Shown here: positions 1-11,810 of the stretch, in pieces
How the letters are laid out: each line of letters begins with the position of its first letter
Numbering within the stretch: position 1 is the first letter of the stretch
From: Rhyzopertha dominica
Lineage: Eukaryota > Arthropoda > Insecta > Coleoptera > Bostrichidae
Length of the DNA stretch: 64,000 nucleotides
Direction of reading: 5' to 3'
Assembly: GCA_025024175.1 (NCBI GenBank)
Contig: QCXZ01000064.1
Span: forward strand, 8,122,001 to 8,186,000
Notes under the pieces: generated by a model
The model's input: the letters and a program-made list of their open reading frames with translations, nothing else
Database searches by the model: none
What the model was told of the DNA's origin: nothing
Translations under genes and position numbers: made by a program

Positions 1-1536
1 CTAGAAATAACTATAAATTATTAGTATTTCGTCTTCAAACTTTTTATAATTCAAGCTAATAAAATGGAGTCATAAAGCTGTCTAAATGCTACAGAGACTG
101 CCTATTTTCAAACAGGTTTTAGACATTTACTTATAAAACATTTGTTATTTTCTGCACACACATTTTACACACTGTACTCGGCAAAATTTATGCTTATGTA
201 TTATGTATTTAAACCCATGCTGCTAAAGAAAAAACCTAAAAACTTGTTTTTGATCAGCTTACTTATGAGGAATCCGTAAATCCCCTACTACTAGAACACT
301 AGAAAAGGAGGTATACTCGTCAGCCATCTTTGGTCCAGTCATCAGTTGCTTAGCTGCTTGGTTATAGGTGTTAACATCTGACACTTATGAAGGTGTTTGA
401 GCATATGTTCAAACAATACTTTAATTGAGCATAGTGTGTATTTTTCTAACCATAATCATCACATTTTATAAAGTGTTGCTAAAAAGATGGGAAGGAACCT
501 TGGGCATACTTCCCAATAATCCATTACTGAAGTAGGTACGTCTTATTATACATGTTGAAGCCATTATAATTATGATTACAGCTTTGTAAAATGGTTATCC
601 ATAAATAAAGCAATCGATCTATCTGTTTATGAATGAAGTTTGTTGTTTCATTCAAATATACTAAAAGTGTATAGTAATAAAGCATAAACCCAGTTTTAAT
701 GTAGTTATTATAGACAAAAATGAAATAATTTTAGGATTCCCCATGTTACATTGTCTGAAATACCAATTTATTATTTTCTTTTTGACATTTGAACACATTT
801 GTATGTATATACTGTAGACAAAAATATATATAAGAACAAGTGCAACTCACTATTAAGCTGTTACAGTATTATTTGTATTTGCAGTTATATTTTTTAAATA
901 AGAAACACAACTAATTCATTGCATGTTTGGAGCAAAGATGATGGTATAGTATACTCCCCTTTCCAGTACTTTACTACTACCGCTCAGGGTATTATTTATA
1001 CAACCACAAGAAAACACAGATTGCCGATTTTATACACTTAAATTAGAATGCTTCAGTTACACAGCAGGTCAGAATAAAATACAATAGAATTTTTTGGGAC
1101 TAAACCTGAACAGCTGGCAGGTAGCGGAGTGGCTTGTATGTAAAATTTGACCTATTGTTTAAAAATGAATTCAGTGAGACCTGTAGTTTCAAATCTTATC
1201 TTTACAATGATTAAAAAATATAACAAAAATTCAAAATAAAGCTTGCTTGATAAATCCCCCAGTGCCAGTTTTGGACCCCAGACTAATGATTGGAGTCCTT
1301 TTAATATCTAAATTTACTATTACTGCATACATATAAATAACTAGAAAATTCATAAAATCCACGAGGCATAAGCAAAATTTAGCCCCTTGTTAAATAAATA
1401 TACATAAATTAACAGTCTAAATTTTAGTTTTATTAAGAAAAATTTAAAAGATCGTTATTTAATCGTAATCATAGTACTAAAGCCATTAAAGCAAGATTCA
1501 GAAAGCTCAAAAATTTAGGGTTTATAATAAACTTAC
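1..1536. other. non-coding flank, probably a GON4L intron
   Basis: No reading frame here resembles a known protein, and no exon continuing the GON4L-like gene was recognised after its exon ending at 1537. Because that exon ends in a good minus-strand splice donor, this stretch is most simply an intron, with the rest of the gene to the left of the window. It is AT-rich with no repeat I could place in a family. Confidence 0.5.
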
Positions 1537-4500
1537 CTGTGACAAGTTTATGTCTGGATATATGTACTTCCTCCACAACACAGGAAGTTCGTGACTTTTC
1601 CTCTGCTTTGGTGGTAGGCATCCGTGAACATCTAGAGGTATCACATAGTGCATAGTGACAGGGGCACGTTTGTTCTGGAAGTAATATTTGATGGGATTTG
1701 GTGTGCTTCTTGGATGTTTAAAATCGATAATGTGTTTATATAATCTGACAGCTTCTTTCACAGGAAGGATATATTTCCGGATAAAGTGTGCAGCGCTCTT
1801 AAGGTTCACTTCTCCTTTTCGTGTCAAATGTTTTGGGTCACCTTCAAGATATGGAAGAAACTGTTCCAAGCCAATAGCAATTAATCTACAAGATAATAAT
1901 GGAATCGTACTTAGTTGATTTAGCAATTATCTACTGGAAAGACAACAGGTGACTAAATATGGGAATTGAACTTCTTCAAAGATTGAAACAGTAAATGGTG
2001 TACCACAGGAATCATGTCTGGGGCCGTTATTATTTTTAGTTTATATTAATGATATTGTTATATCTATATAAAAAGGTGTAAAATACAAGTATTTGCTGAT
2101 GACAGTAATTTATGTAGCGGATGGGCTTGCTTAGTGGAGTAGGATGTAATTTGAATATGGAAAAAATGCAGTTGTATAATAGCTCAATATTACCTCATAT
2201 TGACTAAAGTGGTACAGTACTATTATGGCAAACCAGACTTAGATAAATTACTACAAAAACAGCAAAACAAAGAGTTACAACTAATTTTAAGATGCAATTG
2301 ATGATTGCAGATAATTTGTATGTAGAGTTTTTTAGATCATTTAGTCAAAATGTGATAGTAAAGAATGGTTTTCAGCTATACAATGCTTTACAGTAAAATA
2401 TGCTGAAAGAATTCAAGAAATTGTTTAAAAAAGCCAAAGTGGTTTAAATTATATTATATATTAGAAAGAAGTTAATTCTATGAATGCATACATACTCATT
2501 TTCACATGGAATGAACGGCGATTTGTTGCAAAGGGCACTAGAAGGCTTAAAAGGAATTCTTGGCAGCAATCCAGGATAAAGAAACACATTGCTTTCTGAA
2601 ACTGTTTTAAGTAATAATGGAGGGAATGTTGGTATATACTCCAATCCTGCATGTTTACATTCCGTGCTAAAAATGCATAAGTTCAGGAAGTTAAAATACA
2701 AATTATGTAGATTCTTACACTTCATGAGCAACTTTCGCAACAAACCTACAAAAAAAAAATACACTGTCATAAAAAATTCTTCCTTCCACATAAAATACTT
2801 TACTTCTTGGTTTGTAAGACCTCATCATCCTCAGTTAGAAACTTTTTCTCCCAGTCCTCAATTAAATTTAAAGCCGAATACAAATTATGTGCTCTAAATG
2901 CTGAATTATTGTTGGCTTCACCTAAGAGCTTCAAGTTTATCTGGAAATGTGAACTTGTTTGTATCTGACGGCTTAAAGTTTAGCAAATCCACTCATACCA
3001 AGTACTCTTTGAACGTGGCTGATACATCGTGGTATTCAGGATGACGATATGTCAACAAGAAATGCTGTGTAAGTAGCTGCACATGTTGGCGCATTTGCTG
3101 ATCTAACAGAAGCTTTTGATCAGGATTTATCTGAAGCTCAAGGTATTCACTTTGCTCAGGTTCTTCGGCAGGTTGTGATTGCTGTAATAATATTAAAATT
3201 ATATGAATTAAATTGATACTGATGTTGTACCTCCAGTGCAGCAGCTTCTTCTTCTAATACTGTGTATTCAGGTTCGTTTTGCAGTTCCAGTGATATTTGG
3301 TTTTCTTTTAAATTGCTATTATAAATATCTGTGTATTCAAAAAGTTCCGCTATCAATTCGTTCAATTCCTTTCGAGTAACTTTAACTGCTTTATCTGCTC
3401 GCAGTTCCTCTTTATCAACTAGAACCCAAAATCAAAATTTCTTAAAAATATAATACAACAGAACATCAATAAACCGTGATTTTTTTAGCAAATAATGCCC
3501 CATATCATAGATCAAAATTCGGTTAATGTTAATACTTTTTAATCCAGATGTTTTTTACATACCAAGACTTCTCTTAAATAAAATATTTTCTCACCCTTGT
3601 CTATCTCTTCATCAGCTAAAACATTATACTCGGGATCATGATCATCATCTTCAGCATTTTTTGTGACCTCGTCAAGTGGTCGGCAAAATTTCTTTAAAAA
3701 ATCTTTCCAATCATCATCGTCAACATCCATGTCGTACATGTCGGTGGTAATGTCCGGAGGAATGAAAGCCTCCTCTATAACTTCTAAAGGTGTCGAGCTT
3801 AAGCACAATTTTGAACGAGTTCGTAAAGCAATGTTAGCCTCTTCAATTTGCTCTTTCTCTTTCGTTGCTGGTATTTTGAAAACACCATCCTCAGACCAGT
3901 TGGTTTGAGTGGCCATATCACAGCTTGTTGGGGTTGGAGGTTCAGAGAGTGATGGCTCACTGAGAAATGAACTTTCCCGATCATCTTCACTCTAAAAGGA
4001 ATGTATACATATAGGTACTATGTATTATTAATAATTAATGGGCTCTAGGGAAAAGCAAAAATGGGTAGATGACATCAACTTTTCCACAAGTATATTGACA
4101 ATATTTTTCTGCCATGGGTTAAGAGGCAGGATATTCCTCTTCCTATAATATTTTTCATGGACAGTCACACATCCAACATTTCTTTGACATTGAACCAGTT
4201 TTGTAAAGAACAGTGTATTAAAATTCTTTTAAACATTACTCTAAATTACTAGATATTATAAACTAAATTGGCATTAAAGTATCGATAAGTAGTACTGATA
4301 TGTTTACGTTACCTCATCTTCACAAGGAACATACTCATCTCCAGAAGAATCTTCCTGTAATTCTTCACTCATAAGAACTGATACACTAGAAGATTTTGTA
4401 GCTGGCGCTACCCATGGTATGTTAGGAATAACTGGTTGAGACGAAAGTAATTGCCTACAAAAATAAGAAGTTGTTAGTTCACTACTGTTAATTTGTGTAC

Positions 4501-4988
4501 CATTAGATTATCAATAACAAGTATTTCCAAAATATAACCAAGCATAAACAAAAACCAGCTTGTTTACAAGCTAGTCAATATAGTGAAAACAAAAAAATAG
4601 TAGGTAGTTACTTTGCTTTTGCACGTGTAAGTTTGGGTTCAAATGGTGTAGGAGGCCCCGACTCTTCGGGGTTCTCTGCGTTCCGAACCATGGCCAAAAC
4701 ATCCTCGTTAGTAACCACATGTTTCAAGATCTTTTTAACGTCATGACTCTTTAGGTTCGCTCTTGCAGCCTTCTCATCGAGTCCCTCTTCGAGATCATTC
4801 TCAACGCTTTCGATTGCTTCCTTCTCGGCAGGATTTATTACGAGGGCTTTAGGTTTCTTCTTCGGACTGGGGCTTTCTAACACTATCTTTAAACCGCCGT
4901 CCGATATTTCTCCTTCTGAAAGTTCGTCATCCGGTGCATCTTCCGAAACCTGGTCCTGGTTGTTTGTTTGTGATTGTTGTTCAGCCAT
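1537..4988 (-). CDS. GON4L: GON-4-like protein (GON4L/mute family), N-terminal eight exons, partial
   Basis: Minus-strand exons: 4612-4988, 4313-4454, 3595-3991, 3231-3418, 2999-3181, 2804-2940, 2496-2666, 1537-1885. All junctions are GT-AG and phase-consistent, giving about 648 residues. The start is the ATG at 4988, giving MAEQQSQ; no better upstream ATG is seen in that frame. Visible features are an acidic Ser/Glu-rich N-terminus, a basic PKKKPKAL patch, the conserved block IPNIPWVAP, acidic DEYVPCEDE and DDHDPEYNVLADEE stretches, then DKAVKVTRKELNELIAELFE and QQMRQHVQLLTQHFLLTYRH. These match the order of conserved blocks in vertebrate GON4L and Drosophila Muscle wasted. Family members are nuclear transcriptional co-regulators; mute is tied to histone locus bodies. 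The intron at 2941-2998 is only 58 bp. The gene continues off the left edge, where family members carry PAH and SANT-like domains. Family call is firm; the exact orthologue was not tested. Confidence 0.85.
1950..2335 (+). pseudogene. LINE reverse-transcriptase fragment in a GON4L intron
   Basis: In the intron between GON4L exons 1537-1885 and 2496-2666, the plus strand encodes VNGVPQESCLGPLLFLVYIND, the classic non-LTR reverse-transcriptase motif (GVPQGSxLGPLLFxxYIND). Degraded traces of the catalytic-Asp region follow about 70 bp later, and LDKLLQKQQNKELQLIL, typical of the RT C-terminal region, is near 2235-2290. Frameshifts and stops show it is dead. A Jockey/CR1-type origin is likely but not resolved. 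Confidence 0.7.
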
Positions 4989-5200
4989 TTCAAACAACCC
5001 ACATTTATATAACGATGATGTAACGGATTAGGAAGTGAAATACAATATGAAATATTTAAATAGTTAGTATCTTGGACGCTACATACAACTTCAAGAGGTT
5101 CTATGTTTGCCGCTGAAGAAAATAAACACACAGACATAACCACACTTTTCATTGCAGCGAGAGTCATAGACATGTCATAGGCCATGAGAATTCGAGCAGC
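4989..5200 (-). promoter_or_regulatory. presumed 5' leader/promoter of the GON4L gene
   Basis: This 212-bp stretch lies between the GON4L start codon and the left end of the neighbouring transposon. No TATA box or initiator is obvious. It is proposed as leader/promoter only because the first coding exon begins at 4988 and mobile DNA starts at 5201; some or all of the native promoter may have been pushed more than 3 kb away by the insertion. Confidence 0.3.
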
Positions 5201-5224
5201 AGCGCCACCTAATGGGGATATTTG
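5201..5224 (+). repeat. candidate left terminal inverted repeat of the THAP/YqaJ transposon
   Basis: It begins AGCGCCACCTAATGGGGATA. The first ten bases match the mirror end at 8602 with one mismatch, and both arms end in ATTTG about 20 bases in. The location just outside the transposase leader supports it; the lack of a target duplication weakens it. Confidence 0.5.
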
Positions 5225-5337
5225 ACAAGTAGTTGGTAACTGAAAGCAGAGATAATTAATGACAAATACTTTTGGAGGTTCCATATCCGAATAAATCGCG
5301 CTGCAAGATCGTTTAATTATATTTTCATGTTTGTAAA

Positions 5338-6912
5338 ATGCCGAAATCGAACAGGAATTGTTGTGTTGTAAACTGCTTCAACACAGAAAAAAAATGTGGC
5401 GATAAATCAATCAAATTTTTTTCATTTCCTGGCCGGCCGTGGGAACAAGAATTGCGGAAGAGGTGGATTGTGGCAATCAATAGGGTGAAGTAAGTAAATA
5501 ATTTATTAATAAATATGTATTACCTTTTTACTACCGCATGAGAACGTCTTTCTTAATTTCAATAACCTAACCTTACTTTTTCTTATAACGTTTTTAGCGA
5601 GGATGGAACATTATGGACTCCCACAAAAAATAGCAAAGTGTGCAGTGTACATTTTGTAGAGGGAAAAAGAAGTATGGATCAAAGGCATCCTGATTATGTA
5701 CCGTCTATATTTCCATCTGTGTACATGAAGAAAAGGAAATCAGGGGCAGATATTTCTCGTTACGTCAGGGCATCTAAGAAGTGTAAACTTATTCATGATT
5801 TTGAAAACAGCACTGAAGTTATAGAAAATGTCAACGAGTATGAAATTTCTGTGCAAAAAACTTCAACTGTGGGTACACAAACATGCATGGATTCTTCAGA
5901 CTGTAGTTCTGGTTTTGTGTTTTATAGTACATCTGATGGTAATAATTTAAGTACTCAATGCAAAATTGATAATAGTTTTGTGATTAAGGGTGATGTATGT
6001 GATGCAGCTTGTGGACCTTCTAGTGAAACACAGATTTGTAAAGGTTTTCATGGTATGACAAATGTTAAAACTAGTTGTGATTTACAGTACTTAACAGGTG
6101 TTTCGTTTCAAACTTTTAATTTGTTGGTGTCTTTTCTACCAGCAGATATATCAATTTGTTTAAACCGAAATAATGTACTACTAATATTTTTAATGAAAAT
6201 GAAACTGGGATTAGCTTATACAGTATTAGGTTTATTATTTTCTATACATAGGACAACAGCATCTAGATTATTTGTAAGTGTATTAGAAATCTTGGCATCA
6301 AAAACGAGAAACATGATATTTTGGCCTAATAAACACTCAGTACAGCGATGTATGCCGCAAGCTTTTAAGGTACATTATCCTAATACAAGAATTATTATAG
6401 ATTGCACAGAAATTAAAACTGAGATGCCAAATCGTATCGACAATAGGATATTTATGTATTCTAGTTACAAATCATCACATACATTTAAGTTCCTTATTGG
6501 TGTTACCCCTAACGGTTTTATAGCATTTAAGTCAGCTTGTTATGGTGGTAGAGTAAGTGATAGTTGTATTACTGTTAATTCCGGTATATTGAATTTATTA
6601 GAAAAAGATGATGTTGTTCTTGCCGATAAAGGTTTTCCTGGGATAAAAACGGTTTTTAAAGACAACAAAAACGTTCTGATTGTTATGCCTCCGATCTTAC
6701 ACAATCACAGATTTGAGGCTGAAGAAATATTTCAAACTTACAATATTGCAAGTGTTAGGATACACGTAGAAAGATGTATTCAAAGAGTTAAAGTATATAA
6801 AATATTTCAATTTTTGCCTAGAAATTTATTTAAGCACATAGACGATGTTGTGCACGTTGCTTGTGTGTTGGCCAATTTTCTTCCACCGATAATTAAGGAT
6901 GAGATACAGTAA
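5338..6912 (+). CDS. THAP-domain DDE transposase (DDE_Tnp_4 type)
   Basis: Two exons, 5338-5489 and 5598-6912, joined across a 108-bp GT-AG intron, give about 487 residues. The ATG at 5338 opens MPKSNRNCCVVNCF, the start of a C2CH THAP zinc finger. Its C-x2-4-C pair is in exon 1 and its CSVHF (C-x2-H) follows in exon 2, with a PSIFPS element standing in for the usual AVPTIF. After a low-complexity linker comes a helix-rich region and the DDE domain: first Asp in IIIDCTEIK, second in VLADKGFPG, Glu in HVERCIQRVK. All three catalytic acids are present and the frame is open to TAA at 6910. The THAP domain would bind the element ends and the DDE core would cut and join DNA. The closest class is ISL2EU/Harbinger rather than the P element, which lacks this DDE_Tnp_4 fold. 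Confidence 0.88.
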
Positions 6913-7005
6913 GTTGGATTTATCGCGTGCAATATTTGTTTTCTTGAAATGTATGACTAAAATAAAACTTAAAACTGCTCATTATGTCTTTTATTTATAA
7001 AACTT

Positions 7006-8510
7006 TTAAAAAGTAACAGAGTTATGTGCCCTCACTACATCTGGTAAAAAGTAATTGAAATAAAAGTTTTGCAATCGAATTATATTTTCAGTTAAAAATC
7101 CATTATCTCTATTTATGGGAATGGTAACACACTGTAGGGGTGAGTATACAAATAGTTCTAATAAAGACAATCCGGTACAATACATTAATATTTGTGCTTG
7201 GGTATAATACATATGATTTTTTTTAAGAGATAAATTATTGTTTATATTTTCTAAGTAGGGAACATTAATTTTATTATTGTGAACATCCACTATAAGTGTA
7301 TTTTGGCATGATATGGGGCATTTTATTTCTAAAACGGAAACAACTCTTCTATCTTCAGACAAAATTAAGCCATCGGGACTGGCACACAACCATGGATGTG
7401 ATCTGTGTATAACTAAACCAATTTCCACTACTTCTCGTTTGTGTATTTCAGAATAACACTGCAAAGCCTGCTTTTCCATTTTAAGGCCGTAGGTCAAATT
7501 TTTATGCTGTATATTTTTTTCACATAAGAATGACTGTGATAGTGTTTTAAAATTTGTTGATCGTAGGATTCTATGAGCTCTCACAGAAGCTGAGATTCTA
7601 TACCTTCTAATATCAATCCACAGATTACAATTGCTTTGTAATACAGTATCAAGTGCCACCTGCTGAACATCAACTTCAACAAAATGTCTGTTATAAAATT
7701 CAGCATTAGAGTTCCCTTGTATAGCCCAAGTCGTATTCTGTAGTATTCGTGTGGTAGTTTGTTTAAGCAAAATTTCCTTTATTATTTGTTGAAGTTGCTT
7801 TTCGGCCCATATTTTAATTGCAGAAGTAATTAATTCTGCTACAATATCTTCAACAATAATTTGGCAACTCCCCATCATTTCTTGCTTTAACAAATCTATA
7901 AAAGGGCATCGCCAGTTCATATCGATGTCTAAATCAGTAAGTTCCACTACATCCACATCAACAATTCGAGGCTTTTTTGGAAACATCTCTGCAGCAGCTT
8001 TACCTTTTGAATACATTTCTTTCCCTNCAATGATTTTTAAATTATGGTTGTTTAGTGGGCATTACATTTAATAAGCCACTCACCTGCTGTTCTTTTACTA
8101 GGCTTCCCCCATGTTTGCTGTTGACTGGTTTTACTTTCTCCTCTTGATTCATTACAAAAAATTATCACAGCACACACATGTTTACATGTCCCGGCTATGC
8201 CAGCAGCACATTCACACACTGCGCTTTCAACATTTCGATTGTGATTTAACTGTAATAAAATTGTTGTATATTAGTTAAGAAAACAAAAATTGACAAAAAC
8301 CCTTACCTCCAAAGTAACTTTATAAGGCGTTAATGTTACTGATGTTTGTCTAATAACATACCCTGTTATGACCGATTTCAAACCGCTCTTTATTTCACTA
8401 ACATTTCTCACGTGCTCTGAGTCCACCAACTTTTTCCCTTTTTTGAATGCCGGTATGCGCCCTGTTTCATAAACTATTCGTTCGAACCCGTAATTTATTA
8501 CGATATCCAT
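7006..8510 (-). CDS. SWIM zinc finger + YqaJ-type nuclease, transposon accessory protein
   Basis: Three minus-strand exons, 8307-8510, 8084-8249 and 7006-8024, in consistent phases, give about 462 residues. Exon 2 carries CECAAGIAGTCKHVCAV, a CxCxnCxH SWIM zinc finger. Exon 3 carries RRYRISASVRAHRI, then GLKMEKQALQCY and, near the C-terminal third, SPDGLI followed by VLEIKCPIS. This is the D...ExK metal-binding signature of YqaJ/lambda-exonuclease-like (PD-(D/E)XK) nucleases. The start is the ATG at 8510 (MDIVINYGF). One ambiguous base (8027) sits at the -3 position of the exon-3 acceptor, reading NAG. The gene converges on the transposase. Related proteins accompany ISL2EU transposases and probably process DNA ends or repair intermediates during transposition; that role is inferred. 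No frameshift is seen. Confidence 0.82.
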
Positions 8511-8578
8511 TGAAAAGAGCGGCGTGCGGCACCTTTAAGTTTTACGCGGTTTTACCGTGACACTAACCATACTATTGC

Positions 8579-8602
8579 TACAAATTTCCGCCAGGCGGCG
8601 CT
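8579..8602 (-). repeat. candidate right terminal inverted repeat of the THAP/YqaJ transposon
   Basis: Read from 8602 on the minus strand it begins AGCGCCGCCTGGCGGAAATT, mirroring the left end at 5201. It is followed outside by a T-run and what looks like the unrelated P-like element region. Confidence 0.5.
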
Positions 8603-8710
8603 TTTTTTCAAGGACGCTCACGGCCTATAGATAAGGACAAGGCAAATAGATTGGAAACTTGCAGGAGTGGGGGGTGACCATACCGTTAGCCTAGAAGCAC
8701 GGCAGATTTT

Positions 8711-8762
8711 TGGCGCTCGCATCTGTTGTCGTTTGCGCCAACGGCCAACAGATGCTACGCCA
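8711..8762. repeat. strong hairpin (inverted repeat) upstream of the P-like gene
   Basis: GCATCTGTTG at 8719-8728 is perfectly mirrored by CAACAGATGC at 8746-8755. The arms extend outward through TGGCG and CGCCA with a three-base interior mismatch, and the loop is 17 bases. It lies about 330 bp upstream of the P-like start codon, between two transposons, so it may be a subterminal transposase-binding structure of the P-like element. Confidence 0.6.
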
Positions 8763-9087
8763 AGTTGGCGGTTTTTTTGATGACAGTAACGGGACATATG
8801 AATTCAAACTTTCAAATTTGAATTTTGCAATTCGACCGTTTGTTTACTTAAAACGTGTTACGTTTAGCTTCCGCAGTAACAGTAATAGTCTTGATCAGTT
8901 GCATGTGTAAGTAGGTACTAGGTATAGGTGTTTATGTTTCGAGTTTCAAGTAGCAAATAACCGTTTAGCTTCTGCAATTGTATTCTTGAACTGGTCTTTG
9001 GTGTTGTATTAGATGTTGTTTGTATAAATAGGTGGTAGGTATAGGTGATTTACGTTTCGAGTTTGAAATTAACATAAACTAGAAAAC

Positions 9088-11810
9088 ATGGTTGTGAAGT
9101 GCTGTGTTCCTGGCTGTGTTGACCCGAGTCCTACAAAGCGATTATTGCCAATTGCAAAAGAAGAGGTAAGTGCTGCTTATTTTTAAAATTTATCTTAATA
9201 TCCGCATACCGCATAGAAATTACACAGATTAATAAGGCATTTTGTAACGATATTGTTCCTGTTCTGAAATTTACTGTTCTTTAGGGAGTTTATTTAATTT
9301 AATTTAATCTATGATACAGTTTAACATTACATGTACTTAAAATATTATTAACTTTCACTAGCTATTTTATTAACGACCATAGAGGATATAATTTTACTAA
9401 GTCACTAAGTCTAACAAACTACACACAATCGGTTATCTAAAGTTTATTATGAACTATGTCTTAAACATTAAAAAATGTTAAAAGTTTTTAAATGAAGCGA
9501 CTTGCAGCTGTGTGGTTGATGTGGTGTTTTATTACAGCTTTACATAAAAATACATTTTTGGTAATCTAACTGATCGTTTCAAACACGCTTATGATGGTTA
9601 TTTGCAGATTTAAGTACCTAATGTAAATTTATCCATTCCGGAGGAAGTTATCTTACTTATTTAAATATTTATAGGGGCAGTTATTTTTGCCTCAAAAGCC
9701 TTGCGCGGATCCACTCCTAATTTATCACAAATTATTACATATAGGTCTGAATAAAAATTAATACTTATTTCAGATGTACAAAATATGGATGCAACACATT
9801 AAAAACCAAAAGATAACGCTAAATTTAGACAAGAAGGTAGCTTATCGACGCTATCTTGTTTGTGATAAGCATTTTGACGATCCATGCCGATTACCAGGAG
9901 AAAAACGTCTGCCAACACTTTTTCTTCCTGGTAAGTACCTATCACCTCAATATTAGCAGATCTTGTACACAAAGGCTCATGGCGTATTTTATAATATTTA
10001 AAAAATGTTAATGGATGGAGATGCACATACTATAACGAGGTATCTTCTAGGTTTTTCTGGAGCATCAGATCAACAGAACTGCCTTTACAGAAATTTTTGT
10101 CAAGGGCAGTACACGGATCAAGATCGCGTAGAACTACCCTTGTCATCTATAAGTGAATATCCACTCTCTCCAGCAAGATCCCAACAGCCATATACATATA
10201 CATACGCAGAAGTACCTACACACCTAAACAACAAAGAAAGAGACCGATTCTAAAAACATCCCCTAAAATGAGAGGTAGGCGGGTATGCTAACATTAATAA
10301 ATTTCTATGAAACACTTGGCTTTAATGCTGCTTATAAATTAATTTTTGGCAAAACCAAATGCTAGAATTTCAACCGCTGTACGGAGAAGATGAATATTTA
10401 ATATAAGTAGACTGACATTCTTATTTGCTTGGATTGGGTTATGATTTCTTGGGATTGATGTGTTCATTAAGAATACATATTTGTTATAGGAGTACATCGA
10501 GTGAAAGTCCTAACATCAAGGGAGCAGAAACTTTTGAAAGAAGTTAGGTATTTGAACAGAGCCAGAGGTAGACTGCTTGCGGCAAAAGCAAATGCACAAG
10601 ATAGGTTGCAGACTGCTCGTGAACCTTTGTTAAGTGCAGAATTGAATAAAGCCAATCTTAACTTATTGGCTAAAAAGTTTGTCATGTCACAAATGTCCGA
10701 GCAAAGAAAGGCTCCGCAAGGAAGGAGACTTACTTTGCATGATAAAGTGCTTGCTTTATCAATCATGAAGCAAAGTTATAAAGGTTACCGCTTTCTGCAA
10801 AGAATTTTTGCTTTACCATCACACAAAACTTTAAATGGGATGTTGACTTCTATCAAATTCACTCCGGGTTTAAACAAATACATTATGCAACATCTCAAGG
10901 CAGAAGTGGAGAAGATGTCCTCCAAAGACAAATTTTGCGTGCTTCTATTTGATGAGATATCTTTATAAGCAGGACTGCAATATGATGTTGCAACAGATAC
11001 AGTCATTGGTTTTGAGGATTATGGACAGGGGAACAGAACACAAAATTTTGCATACATAGGAAGTAGCAACAACCAATGTTGTACTGCTTTACAGAATAAT
11101 ACACTTCACGTGATAGGTTACTTGCAATAATAATCAAAACAATATTATCTGATTTAATCATGTGGTAGCCAGAATTTGTGACCAGGGATGCAATAATGTT
11201 GCCGCAATTAATAAACTATTGGCGAACTCCAAAGAAACATATGCAAAGACCAGACAAGACAACAAAAATTTAGGATTTGTAGTAAAGGGAAGAGATATCG
11301 TCTCTATTTTCGATCCTCCGCATCTCTTAAAGGGAATGCGCAATAATTTACTAAACAAAGAAGCAACATTTTCACATAACAATGTACGATATAGAGCTTC
11401 ATGGGAAGACATTGTCAGCCTCTACAATCTCGATCGTCAGTATCAAGACAAAAAACTGTGTGCACGACTTACAGACCAGCACGTATTTGCGGACAAAATT
11501 TAAAAAATGAAAGTCTCAGTTGATGCACAAGTGCCCAGTCAAAGGGTGGCCGCTGTATTAAATTTTGCTGTGGTTAGTAGCAATATAACTATCTTCTTAC
11601 ATTCATTTTAATGATTTTATTATTTTAGGAAAACTTGATTCCAGAGTTCGTGGCACTTCGGAGTTTGTGCTCTTCATGGACAAACTCTTCGACAGTGTCA
11701 ATGGATTAACCACTTTTCCTGTTGGAGGAAAAGTTCTTCGTACGTTAGTGACTGAAAATTCAAATGAAGCAGCTGTTTCCAGAATGCATAAGCGGATGCC
11801 GTATTAAAGT
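9088..11810 (+). pseudogene. P-element/THAP9-like transposase pseudogene
   Basis: Exon 1 (9088-9165) begins MVVKCCVPGC, the N-terminal half of a THAP zinc finger. Exon 2 (9774-9930) supplies its second half, VCDKHF and the LPTLFLPG box. A further exon near 10050-10270 has shifted frames after an AT-rich microsatellite and ends TSPKMR before a donor. The main exon from about 10491 carries the P-transposase core: GRRLTLHDKVLALSIMKQS, a catalytic Asp in LLFDEISL, then a TAA stop at 10966-10968 and, in frame, AGLQYDVATDTVIGF. A second Asp is in CDQGCNNVAAIN (about 11179). FDPPHLLKGMRNNLL follows at about 11310, then another stop at 11501-11503, and EFVLFMDKLFDSVNG near 11665-11710. The third catalytic acid was not found. 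At least two stops and one frameshift make it inactive. Order and motifs match the P family, not the neighbouring DDE_Tnp_4 transposase. Confidence 0.8.

Larger units (their letters stand above)
5201..8602. mobile_element. ISL2EU/IS4EU-like (PIF-Harbinger group) DNA transposon with two convergent genes
   Basis: A roughly 3.4-kb unit contains a plus-strand THAP-DDE transposase (5338-6912) and a minus-strand SWIM/YqaJ nuclease gene (7006-8510) that meet tail to tail 93 bp apart. This gene pair, a DDE_Tnp_4-type transposase with a YqaJ-type exonuclease, is what is described for ISL2EU elements. Candidate ends are inverted: AGCGCCACCT at 5201 and, read from 8602 on the minus strand, AGCGCCGCCT, with weaker similarity continuing about 14 bp. 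Start codons sit 137 bp and 92 bp inside these ends, as expected. No clear target-site duplication was found (GC to the left, TT to the right), so the exact ends are tentative. Both genes look open and retain catalytic motifs, so the copy may be recent. Confidence 0.75.

Noticed and set aside
5199..8604. Target-site duplication of the THAP/YqaJ transposon
   Set aside because: Bases flanking the candidate ends (GC left, TT right) do not match, so no duplication is claimed.
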